DNA of 64,000 nucleotides from Pseudevernia furfuracea (GCA_022315425.1 JAIUPT010000041.1:496001-560000), one strand, 5' to 3'. Counted from the stretch's first letter, positions 45,009 to 56,964 are shown. Notes: a model not told the origin generated them from the sequence alone. A program made the numbers and translations.

Positions 45009-46429
45009 CTGGGGTTTCTGTAAGAAAAACATATGGACAGATGTATGCCAAGTATAGATGGTAATAAATAATAATTATGTAGTGAGTATATGCAAATGCG
45101 CCAGAGCTGTAGATATGTTCAAGCAGTCTTCAGCAGGGGCAAGGCGCAAAGCGGAGGCGCTGCCATGGGCGACTACGTCGTCAACAAGGGAGTGGTGCGA
45201 GTTGAGCAAAGTGCGTTGCGATGTCGTTAATGTCGTGATGAAGGTGGCCTTTGATGATGAGGTGGAGAAAAGGAGAGGGCGAGGTGGAAGATGGTTGCCC
45301 AAGTCGGTTGCCTCGGTGGTGATGGCGTCTCTTAGGGGCGCAGCCAAGATGTCTCTGACGAGTCTTTTGTCAATAAAAGGATCCCTGTCCCGGGTGCCGA
45401 AATAAGGTAGAGTAGCGAGCTTAGCCCAGTGAAAGTGTGGGTAACAATCGACGTCTGTTTCTCAAGGTGCATTCGGAAATTGCACGCTATGGCTCTGGGA
45501 AGGTCATTTGAGATGAGATGGGATGAATGTGATTGTTCTTGTCTAGCGCAACAATATTATTCATGCCCCAATAAAATTAAAAGGAGAGGAGGAGAGGTAG
45601 GTATGTAAAGAGTAAAGAGTAAAGAGTAAAGAGTAAAGAGTAAAGAGTAAAGAGTAAAGAGTAAAGAGTAAAGAGGGGTGTTTGTGTCGCACACGAACAA
45701 AAGGAGAGTCCGGCAGAACGCCAAGGCGGAGAAAAGGGCTAAGACTTTATTTGAGAGCGGCAAAGCCTTATGCAGATCTGGGGTACAGTAGTAGTAAGTA
45801 CCTTAGCACCTTAAGGTAAGGTAAGGTAGTACAGGGCAGTACTCCCTGCAGAGAGGCGCGATACCGAATTAATCCAAGTGGTAAGCCAGCACCTTGGGAG
45901 TTGGGACCATCTTTTGTCTTATTCTTCTAGAAAATTTGTAACGTAGAATTGCTTTTATAGTAACCTCTTCACAAAATATTTCAAGGCGGAAAGGTGTCAG
46001 GGACCCTCAAAAATATGCGTCTTATGGGAGCAAAACCAGTCGAAAGATCTGATGCAGGTACCAAACCGGTCCATCCCTGTCTGGTAACATGCCATGTCTT
46101 GGTGTGCAAAAATCCAGCGCATTGTATCAATTTGAGTTGCTCTTTGACTCTGGCAAAGCGACTGAGTTTTTCTTCCTCAAACACTCGCGCCTTGTCTTTT
46201 CTGGAAACTCACGAATTGAATACCCGTTGAGACGCGTACTCAGCTCCATTCCTGTGCTTGGGCTTTGCGCTAACTCGAGATGCACTGGACCATTGCACCC
46301 TCAAGAATTTCCGACGGTAAGGGATCGCCCGAAAAAAATGAGAATACGGATATCAGTTTTTGGCTTGGATTTAGATACACATCTATGTACCTGAGGGCTG
46401 ATGCTGACTCTCACAACGCAATACCAATA
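45009..46429. other. intergenic with heptamer repeat, no supported gene
   Basis: Frames at 45058-45405 (plus) and 45075-45347 (minus) overlap and lack motifs. Contains the GTAAAGA repeat (45605-45675) and a run of CCTTA/TAAGG words at 45800-45835. Confidence 0.5.
45605..45675 (+). repeat. heptanucleotide tandem repeat (GTAAAGA)n
   Basis: About ten perfect copies of a 7-bp unit stand in a row. The 7-bp period is not coding-compatible, so it is a plain minisatellite. Confidence 0.95.
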
Positions 46430-48595
46430 CTACCTGACTTCTATCTTGTCCACCTCATCTTTGGCTTCTTTCCAAGTCTCGACGTTCTTTTTCGCCCAAT
46501 CAATGTGGCATCTAGCATATGCGGTCTTTAGACATATTTTAGCATCATTTCGAAGCAACGTAGAGGTAGAGACATACCATGTGGCGCCTGAGATCCTCCT
46601 CTTTTTCCATCTGGAATCGTTTAAGATCCTTCAGAACACCTGCGCTTGCGTCTTTGACATCCTGCTCAGACACACCGAGAGCTTTTTCAAGCTTCGAATC
46701 CGTTAGCTTACGACGAAAGCGCTATAGACTGCGTTCCTTACGTGCTCCAAGCTCTCCGTAGTCTTTCCTATCTGATCCCGTCGGGTCCGCTCAGGATCAA
46801 CATCAACAATGCCTTGGAAAGTATGACTTATTCTTCCGAAAATTTTGTTAGCTACATTTCCTCCACTTTGGCTCTTCGATCTCGAGGGTGATGTCTGCTC
46901 GTGTCCTTGGGCACCATGCGATGCCGATGATGGATCTCCATGCGTTGGGGGAAAGTCAGAATCTATGGATGCTCTACCTTCGCCCTCTTGTCGCTGGGCC
47001 GTACCCGCCTCGGACTTGATGCTCCGCGCAGAGGCCGAAGAAGTGGAACGCTTAGGCGGAGGGCCGGTATGGCCTCCACTTGCAAGATACTGTTCGATCC
47101 TACTGGCTTCCAATTCGCTCTTCTCTAAGGAATCAAGCAGGTTTCGTTTCGTCGCCAGTTCATCTTTGGTCATCTCCTCCTGTATCCTTTTCATTATTCT
47201 GAACCTCAAGACTCCGCGAACTACCCCAGCAAATTGTGCGCTCTCACGCATTGGCTCTGCAAAGTTGGCGCCTAGAGTTGATGACAACTCTTCAGTTGCG
47301 ATGTATGAGGAGTCCACAGCCTGCCCTATCCGCTCTATTGCAGCAGCGACAGATGGTGACTGCTCAGAAAGCGAGAAACCGTTGTATCTCGCACCGAGTT
47401 CTGCCATGTCTGTGGAGAGGCTCGATAGATGTGTAAGGGTACGTCGGTTGACTTTCTCGATGTTACCTTGTAAGAGAAGCTCAAGATCCCTGGTTACAGA
47501 TTCGAAGTTGTTAAAATATGGGTCAAGGTCCTGTTCAGAGAGGTTTTGGGATGCGGAAGGAAAGCGGCCAAAGACTTGAGTGCCGGGAACTGTGTGAGCT
47601 GCTGAAGAAGCCATGCCAGATTGCATAGGGGGCGACGATGGTGTACCGGTTGCAGAGGTCTTGGACGCGGTCTTCAACTTTGCTTGCGAGGAGGGGACGG
47701 GAAGCCATTGATGCGCAGGCGTGGGGTTGGAGGGATTGAGCGGTGGCGCCTTCATGATACTTTTCGGTATCGAGGTCACCGGGTGTGAATGCAGTACCTC
47801 GTTCTGAAGGGGCGACATCAGCCATGTCAAAAATTGCGGACTCAGCATTCCTTACCCAACTAGCATTGGGGTCGAGGAATCTCCACCACACCCCATCTTC
47901 TCGGACCTCGTTCATCTTACGACATCGATTCAGGAAGACGGCAAGCATTCTCTTCCGCAGATCTATAATGCTTGTGTCCTCTTTCGCTTTTGTAGGCTTA
48001 GCCGCATAGTCCGCCATTGAATGCTTCTCTGGGATTGGGGGTATGATCAACGTGGGATGTAGATTAACGAGTGTAGCTCTCAAAGAAGCAAACTCAGAGT
48101 ATCGCCTGCGAACTTCGAGATCCTACGGAATGTTAGAACAATCTAAGACCTTTCCTTGGCGATGGATTACCCCAGTCCGTATCGTATACGCAATGTAACT
48201 TCCCCCACTCTCATGATTCTTCCCGGCATCTGTGATAAGAATCTGCAAGTCGTGGTTTTCGTAGAGTATTTGCTCGATGCGGCTATCGTAGCCTCCCTTC
48301 TTGCGTGGCGCTCTTTGCTGGGCGTATTCCTCCTCATCGTCACTCAGGTCTCGTGGCCTTGACACAAATTCTGGGGGTTCATTCGGGGGTGATTCGTCGT
48401 CGGATGTAGGGGTAGATGGGCGCTCGAAACCTATGGCGGGTTCTCCAAATTATTAAGAGGACGGGTATGAAGGGTTGTCTTCTTTGTTTCTTAGTATCAC
48501 ATACCGTGGTTTTGGGGGTTCTGGTGGGGTGCTGATGAGGTGGGGTCATGGCGGTCAAAGGAGCTATAAGGATTATTGTCCTCGTCGTTCCACAT
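46430..48595 (-). CDS. SNX41: sorting nexin Snx41/Atg20
   Basis: Six exons (48595-48505, 48430-48171, 48122-47856, 47803-46742, 46706-46578, 46525-46430) join in frame to 634 aa. A PX domain begins near residue 85: IQILITDAGKNHESGG-like text, then DLEVRRRYSEFASLR with the phosphoinositide-binding Arg-Tyr, and IPPIPEKHSMADYA. The C-terminal half is BAR-like and helical (DVKDASAGVLKDLKRFQ, AYARCHIDWAKKNVETW). In filamentous ascomycetes this protein serves endosome-to-Golgi recycling and selective autophagy, with Snx4. The fourth intron is only 35 nt (46741-46707); without it the protein would end early after ESLEH. Other introns are 48-74 nt. Confidence 0.92.
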
Positions 48596-49174
48596 GTTGA
48601 ATTGTACTCAAGGCATCAAGATGTGCTAGATTTCAGGAAAATCGCTCTGCTTTGAATACTCGTCACTCATAAGGTACTCACAACTACAGTCGGCTACCCT
48701 ACGGAGTGTCGGCGTTTAGGCAATCGGCTGGCTTGGCACCATCTTTTCGGCGTACAAAAACGAAAACCCCAGTCATAGTGACTTTAGTCCCTAAACACCC
48801 TATCAGGATCGAATTGTTCGGAATATCGCGATCATTTCCAATCATCTCCAAGTTCTTGATCGGCTTCAGCTACACTTAGATTGAGCTCACATATCGATTA
48901 TACTAGCTTAGTGCGCAGAGACGGAGGAACATTCTGCCATGGATTTAACGTAAACACCGCTGTCTAATCATTCCGCCGATTTATTGCCCTTGCTCACCGT
49001 ATATATATCAAGAAAATTTCCCTCAGTGATCTCAAATCCTCTCTGCTCTCATTCACTCCTACGACCATCTTCTCCTAATTTAGTCACCCCAACTTCTGTA
49101 TTTTTCCTCTTCTTATCATCATCAGAGGCAAAGAGCGTAAAAGTCTAGCAGCACCTCCACTCAGATTCTCAACT
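48596..49174. promoter_or_regulatory. divergent promoter region, SNX41 and SDR genes
   Basis: The genes point away from each other across about 580 bp. Near the SDR start lie a TATATATA element (49000-49008) and a long pyrimidine-rich stretch (49030-49110), both common in fungal promoters. Confidence 0.5.
49000..49008 (+). promoter_or_regulatory. TATA-like element of the SDR gene
   Basis: TATATATA 167-175 bases upstream of the ATG at 49175, followed by a CT-rich leader. Position and composition fit a core promoter. Confidence 0.45.
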
Positions 49175-50134
49175 ATGTCCAAACCAACTGGTACAGTCCT
49201 TGTGACTGGTGGTACCACAGGGATGGGCTACGAATGTGCTCTGAGAATAGCCCAGCAATGTCCTCAATATCAAGTCCTGATTGCCTCGCGCTCCAACAAG
49301 GACAATGCTGCCGTCTCCATCAACCAAAGAACAGGTCACAGCAATGTCGAATATCTCAAGCTTGACCTATCTAGTCTGGCCAAAGTCCGTTCCTTCGCCG
49401 CAGACTACGCGAAAAAGGACTATCCACCGATCAAAGCCCTTGTTCTTAATGCCGGTTTGCAAATCCTCGATCTCAACTACACTGAAGACAACATCGAGTC
49501 CACTTTCGCAATCAATCATGTTGGACATGCCCTGCTTTTCTACCTCATGAGCCCACACCTTGGTGACGAGGCGCGCATTCTTGTCACTGCTAGTGGAACC
49601 CACGACCCAGCCCAGAAGTCTGGACTTCCCGACGCCATATACAACTCGGCCGAGGAATTAGCCCAACCCACCAAAGAGACTCAGAAATACGAGGGGAGAC
49701 AACGTTACGCCACGAGCAAGCTCTGCAACATTATGTGGACGTATGCCTTGCAAAGACGGCTGGAAAGAAGTCCAGGCAAGAAGTGGACGGTCAACGCTTT
49801 CGATCCTGGTTTGATGCCTGGGACCGGCTTGGTGAGAGAAGCTCCAGCAATCCTGCAGTTTATTTGGCACAGCATCATGCCGCGGACCATTTGGCTGCTG
49901 CGACTACTCATCTCTCCAAATATCCATTTGCCTCGGGATTCTGGAGCCTCGCTTGCACGGTTGGCGGTAGGAGATGATGTGAAGGGAGTCAGTGGAAAGT
50001 ATTATGAAGGGAGAAAACCAATCCCGTCAAGCAAGGACAGCCAGGTGGTGGAGAAGCAGGAGGATTTGTGGCAGTGGACTGTGAGACGAGTTGCAAAAGA
50101 TGAGGCTGAGAGGCGTGCATTTGAGAGTGTCTAG
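49175..50134 (+). CDS. short-chain dehydrogenase/reductase (SDR)
   Basis: An intronless 319-aa frame. The cofactor loop TGGTTGMG is near residue 11, followed by the ASRS region that selects NADP(H). ALVLNAG (NNAG-type motif) and the catalytic YATSK are at the expected spacing, with a Ser of VTASGTHD before it. The HVGHALLF segment (N..H.GH) is typical of the retinol-dehydrogenase/protochlorophyllide-reductase-like group. A hydrophobic stretch (IWHSIMPRTIWLLRLLI, about 230) may touch membranes. The substrate is unknown. No neighbour suggests a pathway. Confidence 0.9.
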   Translation: MSKPTGTVLVTGGTTGMGYECALRIAQQCPQYQVLIASRSNKDNAAVSINQRTGHSNVEYLKLDLSSLAKVRSFAADYAKKDYPPIKALVLNAGLQILDLNYTEDNIESTFAINHVGHALLFYLMSPHLGDEARILVTASGTHDPAQKSGLPDAIYNSAEELAQPTKETQKYEGRQRYATSKLCNIMWTYALQRRLERSPGKKWTVNAFDPGLMPGTGLVREAPAILQFIWHSIMPRTIWLLRLLISPNIHLPRDSGASLARLAVGDDVKGVSGKYYEGRKPIPSSKDSQVVEKQEDLWQWTVRRVAKDEAERRAFESV

Positions 50135-50716
50135 GTATGACCAGTAGTGTGATTGTTCTGAAGAGCACATTGGCTTTGACAAGAAGGATGTAACGCGCAC
50201 GCTGCTTCTGTACCAATGCAGCCCCCTTTCCTAAAGCGTCGGTAGAACGATCTCCTCTAATTGATGAAATTGCTTGGCGTCCGCATCGGAGTTCTCGAGC
50301 CTGCAACAGCTGGATGAAATATTGACTGATATTGGTAGTAAAAGCTTGAAGCTGTGAATCAGTCATTGATAAGTTAGAGTGTCAACTGCTGGGGGGGTCC
50401 ACTGAAAATGTCACGAGATCAGATACCAGGATACTCGGTGATAACTTCCCCGCTATCTTAACGCCTGCCGAAGCCGGCCTCGGGAAGACCCCAACTTGTG
50501 ACTCTCAAGTCTGCCCCGGATGATCAATGCACATGTTCATGAATAGATATGGGCTTCCGAACAAGTCAATGACTCTAGGGGAGGCAGGTATTTTCGTTGC
50601 CTACTGATATACTTATAGTAGACCATCTGCCCATGCCCCAGTGTTAAACTTCCTGCCCAGGAATTACTGAAAGTAACATAAAGGAAAAGAAGGTAGAACA
50701 CATTTTCGCCCCAAAC
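50135..50716. other. intergenic, no supported gene
   Basis: 3' flank of the SDR gene and upstream region of the next gene. The minus frame 49989-50366 overlaps the SDR end and is judged a shadow. Confidence 0.5.
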
Positions 50717-52009
50717 ATGGCCAGGCGAGCAAAAGAACCGAATCTAAGGGCTGAACAAAAAGAGCATCAGATTACAGAAGCATTGAACAGGAAGAGGGGA
50801 CAGATAGATCAAGAAATTGCAGAATTCAGGGCGGGGAAGGAGCACGAATACAGAGACTTCGAGAGACAATTGAGGGATAAGGGCAAGGAGGACTGTGTGC
50901 AAGATGCACCAAAGAGCCAGGTCAAGCGTGGACAATCCAAACCAAAGCATGCTGCTGCGGAAGCTGGTCCCACGCAGAAAGAGGAGGCCAAGTATGTGCA
51001 GAAAGAGTCCGATGACGAAACACCCGGCCAGAAGGGCCCCGGTTCAGAGGTGGAAGATTCGATTGCTACAATTTGGTCAAAATGCAGTCCAGGAGGTTCT
51101 CTACGTCCGCCAGACCGACCCATAGAAACGTTGCATGAGCGAGAGAAGGAATTCCAAGGACTTTTCACGCCAAGCTATCTTCCACTTGTGGGAAATACAC
51201 CCGCCGATGAGGGTAGCAGATCTAAGGAACTTTTACAACCCCCAGCATTCAACCCAAGGGATCTTTCTACAGCAAGACACAACAGTGGCGCAATGCTCTC
51301 GTCGTCAGCAGAGACTGTTCATCCGCCTATGACTTCGCCTCCTCTGCCACCTACCCGGCCGCTGTCATCGAGTGTTCCGCCAGAGAAGCCTTCGCATCAC
51401 CGAAGAGATTCTTCAAGATCAGACACTTCTATTGCGAGCCTGCGAAGCAGTCTTCGGGATCCTAAACAGCCTCGGTCTCCCAAACGGGTCTTGTTCTCCA
51501 TAGACGATACCCTCGTATCACCGAGTACTTCCCCAATTGCCCAACGCTCGAAGTCAACGACGCATACATTTCCGGCAGACTCCGCCGATACTATTGGTGG
51601 CTTTGAGAAATTTGAGGTCGTAAGAAATCAGAACGGTAATGGCCCTGGCGTCAATAGGTCTCAGAGTAACGACCTCAGTGTCTCGTCATCAAGTGCGCCA
51701 GCGAACGGTTGGATGGCTAGCCTTTCCACGTTTGGCCGTCCAACAGAATCGAATCTCTCGAGGCCTTCGCCTTCCGCTGGTGGACCAGACGATTTTGACC
51801 ATCTGCAGAGTGACGATTTATTTACTTTCGACGAGCACTTAGGGCAGGCAGGCAAGAACAAGCCTCAAGAAACAGACCTTGAGGATGATTATGATGAAGG
51901 AGAGGATGTTGGAGATAATGCCAAGGACCCACTTACAGCCAGCTCTCCACATGCCGGAAGTCTGCCGATCGAGATCAAGGGGCCAGGAAGACGGGATGGC
52001 AGAGGCTGA
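50717..52009 (+). CDS. disordered protein with N-terminal coiled coil, 430 aa
   Basis: Single exon. Residues 1-60 are highly charged and helical (AEQKEHQITEALNRKRGQID), a likely coiled coil. The remainder is Ser/Pro-rich and low in hydrophobics, with a short ordered-looking SPKRVLFSIDDTLVSPS and DDFDHLQSDDLFTFDEHLG. The C-terminus is acidic then basic. Many SP and TSP sites suggest phosphorylation. Segments such as PKRVLFSIDDT recall fungal proteins whose function is open. I do not recognise the family. It ends 255 bp before the next gene on the same strand. Confidence 0.65.
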   Translation: MARRAKEPNLRAEQKEHQITEALNRKRGQIDQEIAEFRAGKEHEYRDFERQLRDKGKEDCVQDAPKSQVKRGQSKPKHAAAEAGPTQKEEAKYVQKESDDETPGQKGPGSEVEDSIATIWSKCSPGGSLRPPDRPIETLHEREKEFQGLFTPSYLPLVGNTPADEGSRSKELLQPPAFNPRDLSTARHNSGAMLSSSAETVHPPMTSPPLPPTRPLSSSVPPEKPSHHRRDSSRSDTSIASLRSSLRDPKQPRSPKRVLFSIDDTLVSPSTSPIAQRSKSTTHTFPADSADTIGGFEKFEVVRNQNGNGPGVNRSQSNDLSVSSSSAPANGWMASLSTFGRPTESNLSRPSPSAGGPDDFDHLQSDDLFTFDEHLGQAGKNKPQETDLEDDYDEGEDVGDNAKDPLTASSPHAGSLPIEIKGPGRRDGRG

Positions 52010-52264
52010 GGTCTTCCATTGCAAGGCTTCCTTTGGATGATATCAAATCATTTGAACGATTACGGTGCATGAGAAAAGGAAGAGTGGTTCGCGGCTAATG
52101 TCGAAAATCGATGGTCTATTTCCTAACATTACAACGACTCACTTCGAGTTTTTGACCAGTTCAGTTAGGCAATACCTTTGATGATCCTCAGTTCTTTTAC
52201 CTCCAGGCAAAAATCGAGCAGTTCCTATAAGCAGGTAAGTTTTGCCGCTCTTACTATTCAAATC
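52010..52264. other. short spacer and 5' leader
   Basis: An in-frame upstream ATG (52181) exists, but a GTAAGT donor-like site at about 52224 suggests that part is leader or intron. Confidence 0.4.
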
Positions 52265-54447
52265 ATGACGACTAAAGAAGCCACACCCACAGATCATCTC
52301 AGTATACTTCAAGCTTTCGCATCTACAATCATCACAAGTGCCCAAGAGTACCAAAGCTCCCTACCTCCCTGCGTTACGAGGTTGAGTCCTACTGTGATTG
52401 TCCCTCGCAAGCTTATGTGGGAGCTTTCCTTCTTGCATCTGCGCGGCGGGCATCTTCGCAAGGCGTTCCGACACCGAACAACCCCTATCCAGAATCCGTG
52501 CGACTTTTGGGGCTCTTCCAAAATGGATATGGCCGACAGGCGGGGAACTTCCACGAGTGAGTACTGCACCCAACTTGTCGAAATGCTGGTTCATACAGAG
52601 TCTAACACTCTGTCAGACACGTCTAGCGGCTTGAACCGCAACCTCTCCGCTCTGGTTGATCGTCACCCGAGTTATCAGCCCGCGTATCAAAAGCAATTCG
52701 AACCGAAGATACCATCAGGCTCGAAGGCCTGTGATCCCATCACGGTTTCAGATGATGACGATCCAGATGCCGCGGAAATCACTTACATTGATCTTGAGAA
52801 CGTCAACGAAGCTCCTGCTAAGGGGAGCTATACCGCTTCAATCAAACAAAACGTGGCAGGAACTCCGGGTTTGAGATGTCAGTCAGTGACTAAGAACCCT
52901 AGTCCCTACAATAACATCCAGGGACCCAACCTTACGATGCACACCAAAAGGGTCACTCAGCCTTTGTTTCGTGCTCTTCCTAAGGATGATTTCCCGACTC
53001 TAACTATACAAACAGTGCCAGAAAATCACGGCATAGGCTTCAAGGCCTGGTACGGAACCCATGTTTCTAATCACACAGAGAACACTATTCGCGAGATGCA
53101 ACATAAAGCCATAAGTCGAACCCCTTCCATTGCATCATACAACGAGGAGCGCACCAAGAATACGACAAGAAAAGATCGCGATGCGCCGCAATTCGAAATG
53201 AGTGTGTTGAACTCCAAACGTAAACGAACCATCGGTGAACTAAAATATGATGAGCTCATATCACCTGCGCAAATCGAGTCGCCCTCGGAAAAGCTAGCGC
53301 GTGTGGCCAAAAAGCGTCGACAACGCCAGAAGAAGTGTGATCATTTGTCTCAGAACATAAACGTTAAAGACGCGCAAAGTGCAATGAGTTCGGACCCTGC
53401 GTATGGCCATGGAAATGATAGGGTCACCGAACAAAATGGCGAGTTGGCCGTGTCTCCGATTGCACGTGGATCACTTGTCAGGCAAGAAACCCTCTCAAAC
53501 CTGCCCGAAGTTGGGCCTGCCACGAAGAACCATGCATCATCATCCTACAAAAAGTCCAAACTTGATGAACTGAAGTCACCTGTTGAGCATCGAGCGACTG
53601 CTGGCAAAGGGCTTTCCCAAGAAACGTTGAAGAAGTTCCAAGAGACTGGAGACTGGAATCGTAGCATAAAAGTGGATCAGGACGTAGATGAAGCTCAAGA
53701 TAAAGAGACCAAGACGGAACTGCCCGAAATTGCTTACCGCTATTTTGTCCAAAAGCGTGAGTGGCTGGAGACTGAAGGAGACGCTATCGAATCGACCCTG
53801 GGGCCTTACCACACTATGAACGAGGCCAACGCCGTCGCCAAAGCAGAGGTCCAATCCCCACAGATTGACGGATTCGAGGGGGTTCGTTCCAAGGGATGGT
53901 CATATCTCTACGAGCAGGACGAATTTGGAATGCAAACACACACGGCTACAATTCTCGAAATACACATTGAAACAGCTGTGCACCGCGGTAAGTGCCACTT
54001 TGTCCGGCTTGTTCCCCAATGGAGGCAGCTGATTCGAAGGATCTTTTAGAGCTTACGCCAGCCAACGAACGGATTTCGATGTCCACATCCGCCTTCGTTG
54101 TAGCTCAGCGTGTCTACATTGTCCACGAGTTGCAATGGTTACCTATCCCTGACAACAGCGCGAGTGCGGCTACACCGCACTGCCAATCGCTCACACATGG
54201 GGCGTTTACCCTGCTCAACAAGGCAAACCAACGAGCCGCAGCGGAGTACTTGGATACTTTGACGGGGAATTGGGGTGATAGCGAGTACGATGTGCTAATG
54301 AAAGCAGAGATGAAAAGTGAATTGAACAAGACCGGGCGGGTTCTGAAGCGAGAGAATGAGTGTTTCTTGCAGGAAATCAAGCTTGACAATGATGGGTTTG
54401 CGAAGGTTTGGGTGGAGATGGTAGTCGTGGAGGGGCCGCGCAACTGA
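52265..54447 (+). CDS. unrecognised 706-aa protein with possible SUMO-interacting motif
   Basis: Two exons (52265-53987, 54050-54447) are joined in phase 1 over a 62-nt intron and give 706 aa. I chose ATG 52265; the frame continues upstream to 52181. The N-terminal 100 residues look folded (DHLSILQAFASTIITSAQEY, then PRKLMWELSFLHLRGGHLRK). A long disordered middle includes DPITVSDDDDPDAAEITYID, a good SUMO-interacting-motif candidate, and a basic patch (KKRRQRQKK) that could send it to the nucleus. The C-terminal 250 residues look folded: YRYFVQKREWLE, YHTMNEANAVAKAEV, and AFVVAQRVYIVHELQWLPIP. The last part resembles a small domain found in other fungal proteins, but I cannot name it. Confidence 0.72.
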
Positions 54448-56004
54448 GCTGGGGATTAGCCGTCAGAGAATGGTCCATTTGTGACTAGTGCATATATGTG
54501 GTTTGGCAAGAAGAAGCCTCATTTCCAGAGTTTGCAATCTCTCAACCGATTCATTTCTGTCCTCCCTTATTCATCACAGTGACCCAGTTACACCCCCGGT
54601 CTTCCCTAGCTATACGGGAAGGTTTGAATGTGTCTCGGCTGGTATGCATTCCGCGGGTTCAAAGGCCGAAGCGGAGAAGGAGATCGCGAGGGTCACGGCC
54701 GCCAGTGCAACGTGTACAAGGGTGTGTTCCCGGATGAGTGGGATGACTCTGAGAATACCATATGCTCTTTTTTCGCAGTCATTTTTGCTCGGAGTCGGGA
54801 CTGATTATTAATTACCGTAAGAGTTGGAGCCAACGTAGATGTTAGCGGCTTGGCCGAGAGCTGAAAGGTGAAACGGTACTTACTTTAGGGCAGCGGCTAG
54901 CCTTAGACTCGCTTACGATACGTAGTGCCGTACTTTAAGGTACCTCTACCTCGTGCTCGGGATCCTTACCAGTAGCGGCAACTGGGGTGTTTGTTTTTGC
55001 AGTACATAGTACATACAGCATGTTCTTTTGCTTTTCTATTATTGGCATGGTCATGAAACGCGATGAGTCTTTTTTCTGACTCAACAATATTATTGTCTCG
55101 GAGCCTTGCATATGATACAGTACTCTTTATCAGTACTCTTTATCAGTAAAGTACTCTTTATATTAATGGACCAGCAATTGCATGAGATTAGGGAGTAGAG
55201 TATAAGGAGTACGCGATGATACTGCTGGGACGGGTTTGATGCATGCAGGATTCCCACGTGCCAACGCACACAATTTTCAGCCCCATCCACACCCTCCCTG
55301 CTTTGAGGATAGGCGAGAACATCAGGCCACCCAATTATCATTCTCACTCTCAGACTGAGAGGTAGTATCCGCTCCAGCATTCCAGGATTTCAGCCTCCAG
55401 GCAGGCACCTTTGCATCAAATTCATATCCCACCTTTTCCTCTCCCTTGTCGATTGGCAGCCCGCTGCGGCCGCGTTTCCAACAGCAAGCTTGCAAGCTTG
55501 AGTGCTGACATTGCTGATGCGACGCCGCACCAATCCTACATGAAGGATGAATTGGCTCAGCGGTGTGTGTTGACAACCCTTGCTGTAAAGTTGTGTGAGA
55601 ATACCTTGGCATATATGCGCGTCTGTCTTACCTACATCCATCGTTGGCTGGGGAGATATAAACTCACATGTACTCCTCCGTTCCTGAATCGCTTACTCCG
55701 CATGTATATGCACTTATTCAGTATCACTCATCATTCTTCCAAATCTAATACTACTGCACTGTTTCATAAATTCACCACCACCCCCGTCACTCGTTCAAAT
55801 GTTCCACTGCGGTTGTGACCCGTTCAACAACTTCTACTCCCTCAACTACTGTGTCCACATCTACAACACATCCCCTCCATTGACCCTACCTCCTCAGTCC
55901 CCCGCCAAATCCCAGCGGAGACCGAATCGCAGGCCTAAACGAGCCTACATACCGCTCTTTCCTCGCCCGCCAGCCACACCATATCACCGCCTTCAGCAAC
56001 CACA
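54448..56004. other. intergenic with minor direct repeats
   Basis: No gene is supported. GTACTCTTTAT occurs three times close together at 55116-55160. The frame 55411-55818 (plus) lacks motifs. The last part is the C/A-rich leader of the next gene. Confidence 0.45.
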
Positions 56005-56493
56005 ATGCGCACTCACTCTCCCCGACCCAGCAACCCAACCAGCCTCAGAACCACCCAGCTCCCCCCTTCCTCCACTTCCTCGCCCGCCGACTCGCCGGTC
56101 TCGACATCGTCATCTTCCACACCATTGACTTCACGCTTCGCACCCATTCGCACCAACACCACGCCCAACTCCCCATCATCCTCCTCTCGCCCACCATTCT
56201 TCCGCTCCGCATCTTCACCCGCCTCCCCAACCATGCTCAGCTCGCCCTCCTCATCGTCGCGCTCTTCTACAGACGACTCCCTCTGGTCCACCTCCCTCTC
56301 ACGCTACTCCTTCTGCTCATCCAACTCCCCAAAGAGTCCATCGCAAGCATCTTCGAGATCCACATCTCGCACACGACCGAAGAAAGAGAAGCCAAGGAAA
56401 AGGCAGTCCGGCACCGTTACTCGATGCGGCCGACATGGAGACGAATGGCTCTTTGGCGGCTGGGCCGATATGATGAAGGCGCTTTGGAGGTGA
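56005..56493 (+). CDS. Ser-rich small protein with conserved-looking C-terminal CGRHGDEWLF motif
   Basis: Single exon, 162 aa. The first 110 residues are almost entirely Ser/Pro/Thr. A basic patch (RTRPKKEKPRKRQSG) is followed by VTRCGRHGDEWLFGGWADM and a short end. I recall small fungal proteins with a similar Cys-Gly-Arg-His end after a Ser-rich stretch; their role is unknown. No signal peptide or membrane helix is present. Confidence 0.6.
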   Translation: MRTHSPRPSNPTSLRTTQLPPSSTSSPADSPVSTSSSSTPLTSRFAPIRTNTTPNSPSSSSRPPFFRSASSPASPTMLSSPSSSSRSSTDDSLWSTSLSRYSFCSSNSPKSPSQASSRSTSRTRPKKEKPRKRQSGTVTRCGRHGDEWLFGGWADMMKALWR

Positions 56494-56736
56494 TAGGCAG
56501 GGAAACAGAACAGGGCGGCCGTGATGCCGCCAGGATGGCCGGGTAGACAGCTGGGCTGGGTCTCGGCAAAGGGAGGAATACCTTAATAGACGGACGGACG
56601 GAGTTCTGGAGAAGATCTAGGAATCCAAGCGCTTGCCGGTGCATTTTCGCTTTCCGGTCGTGGGAATCTGCTCCACCTGAAGAAAAATTAGACTGCGTGC
56701 GTGCGGAAAAGGATTATACCCATTGATTCTCCCATC

Positions 56737-56738
<2 letters not shown>

Positions 56739-56769
<31 letters not shown>
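56739..56769 (+). repeat. tetranucleotide microsatellite (TATC)n
   Basis: Seven or more perfect units, then two units of the related AATC. Confidence 0.95.
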
Positions 56770-56931
56770 AATCAATCACTAGTATGGCGTCCAAGGTGGG
56801 CTTTTTTTTTTTTCTTGCGTCAAATGTGAATGAAATCCCCTACCGACCTACCTACCTACCTACCCACCCAATCCGAGTAGCTAGTCATGCTAATCCCCAA
56901 AATCCCACAACTTGGATCCACGTTTGTCTGT

Positions 56932-56932
<1 letters not shown>

Positions 56933-56962
<30 letters not shown>
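56933..56962 (+). repeat. poly-A run of 30
   Basis: An uninterrupted A tract. It is preceded by a poly-T run at 56802-56813. The pair could mark an old retroposed tail, but I see no reverse-transcriptase remnant or target duplication. Confidence 0.95.

Positions 56963-56964
<2 letters not shown>

Noticed and set aside
55116..55160. Triplicate GTACTCTTTAT as CRISPR-like or regulatory array
   Set aside because: Spacing is irregular, spacers are absent, and the genome is eukaryotic; it is a minor local duplication.
56802..56962. Poly-T and poly-A runs as traces of a retroelement
   Set aside because: No reverse transcriptase, LTR or target-site duplication is visible around them; simple slippage explains them.
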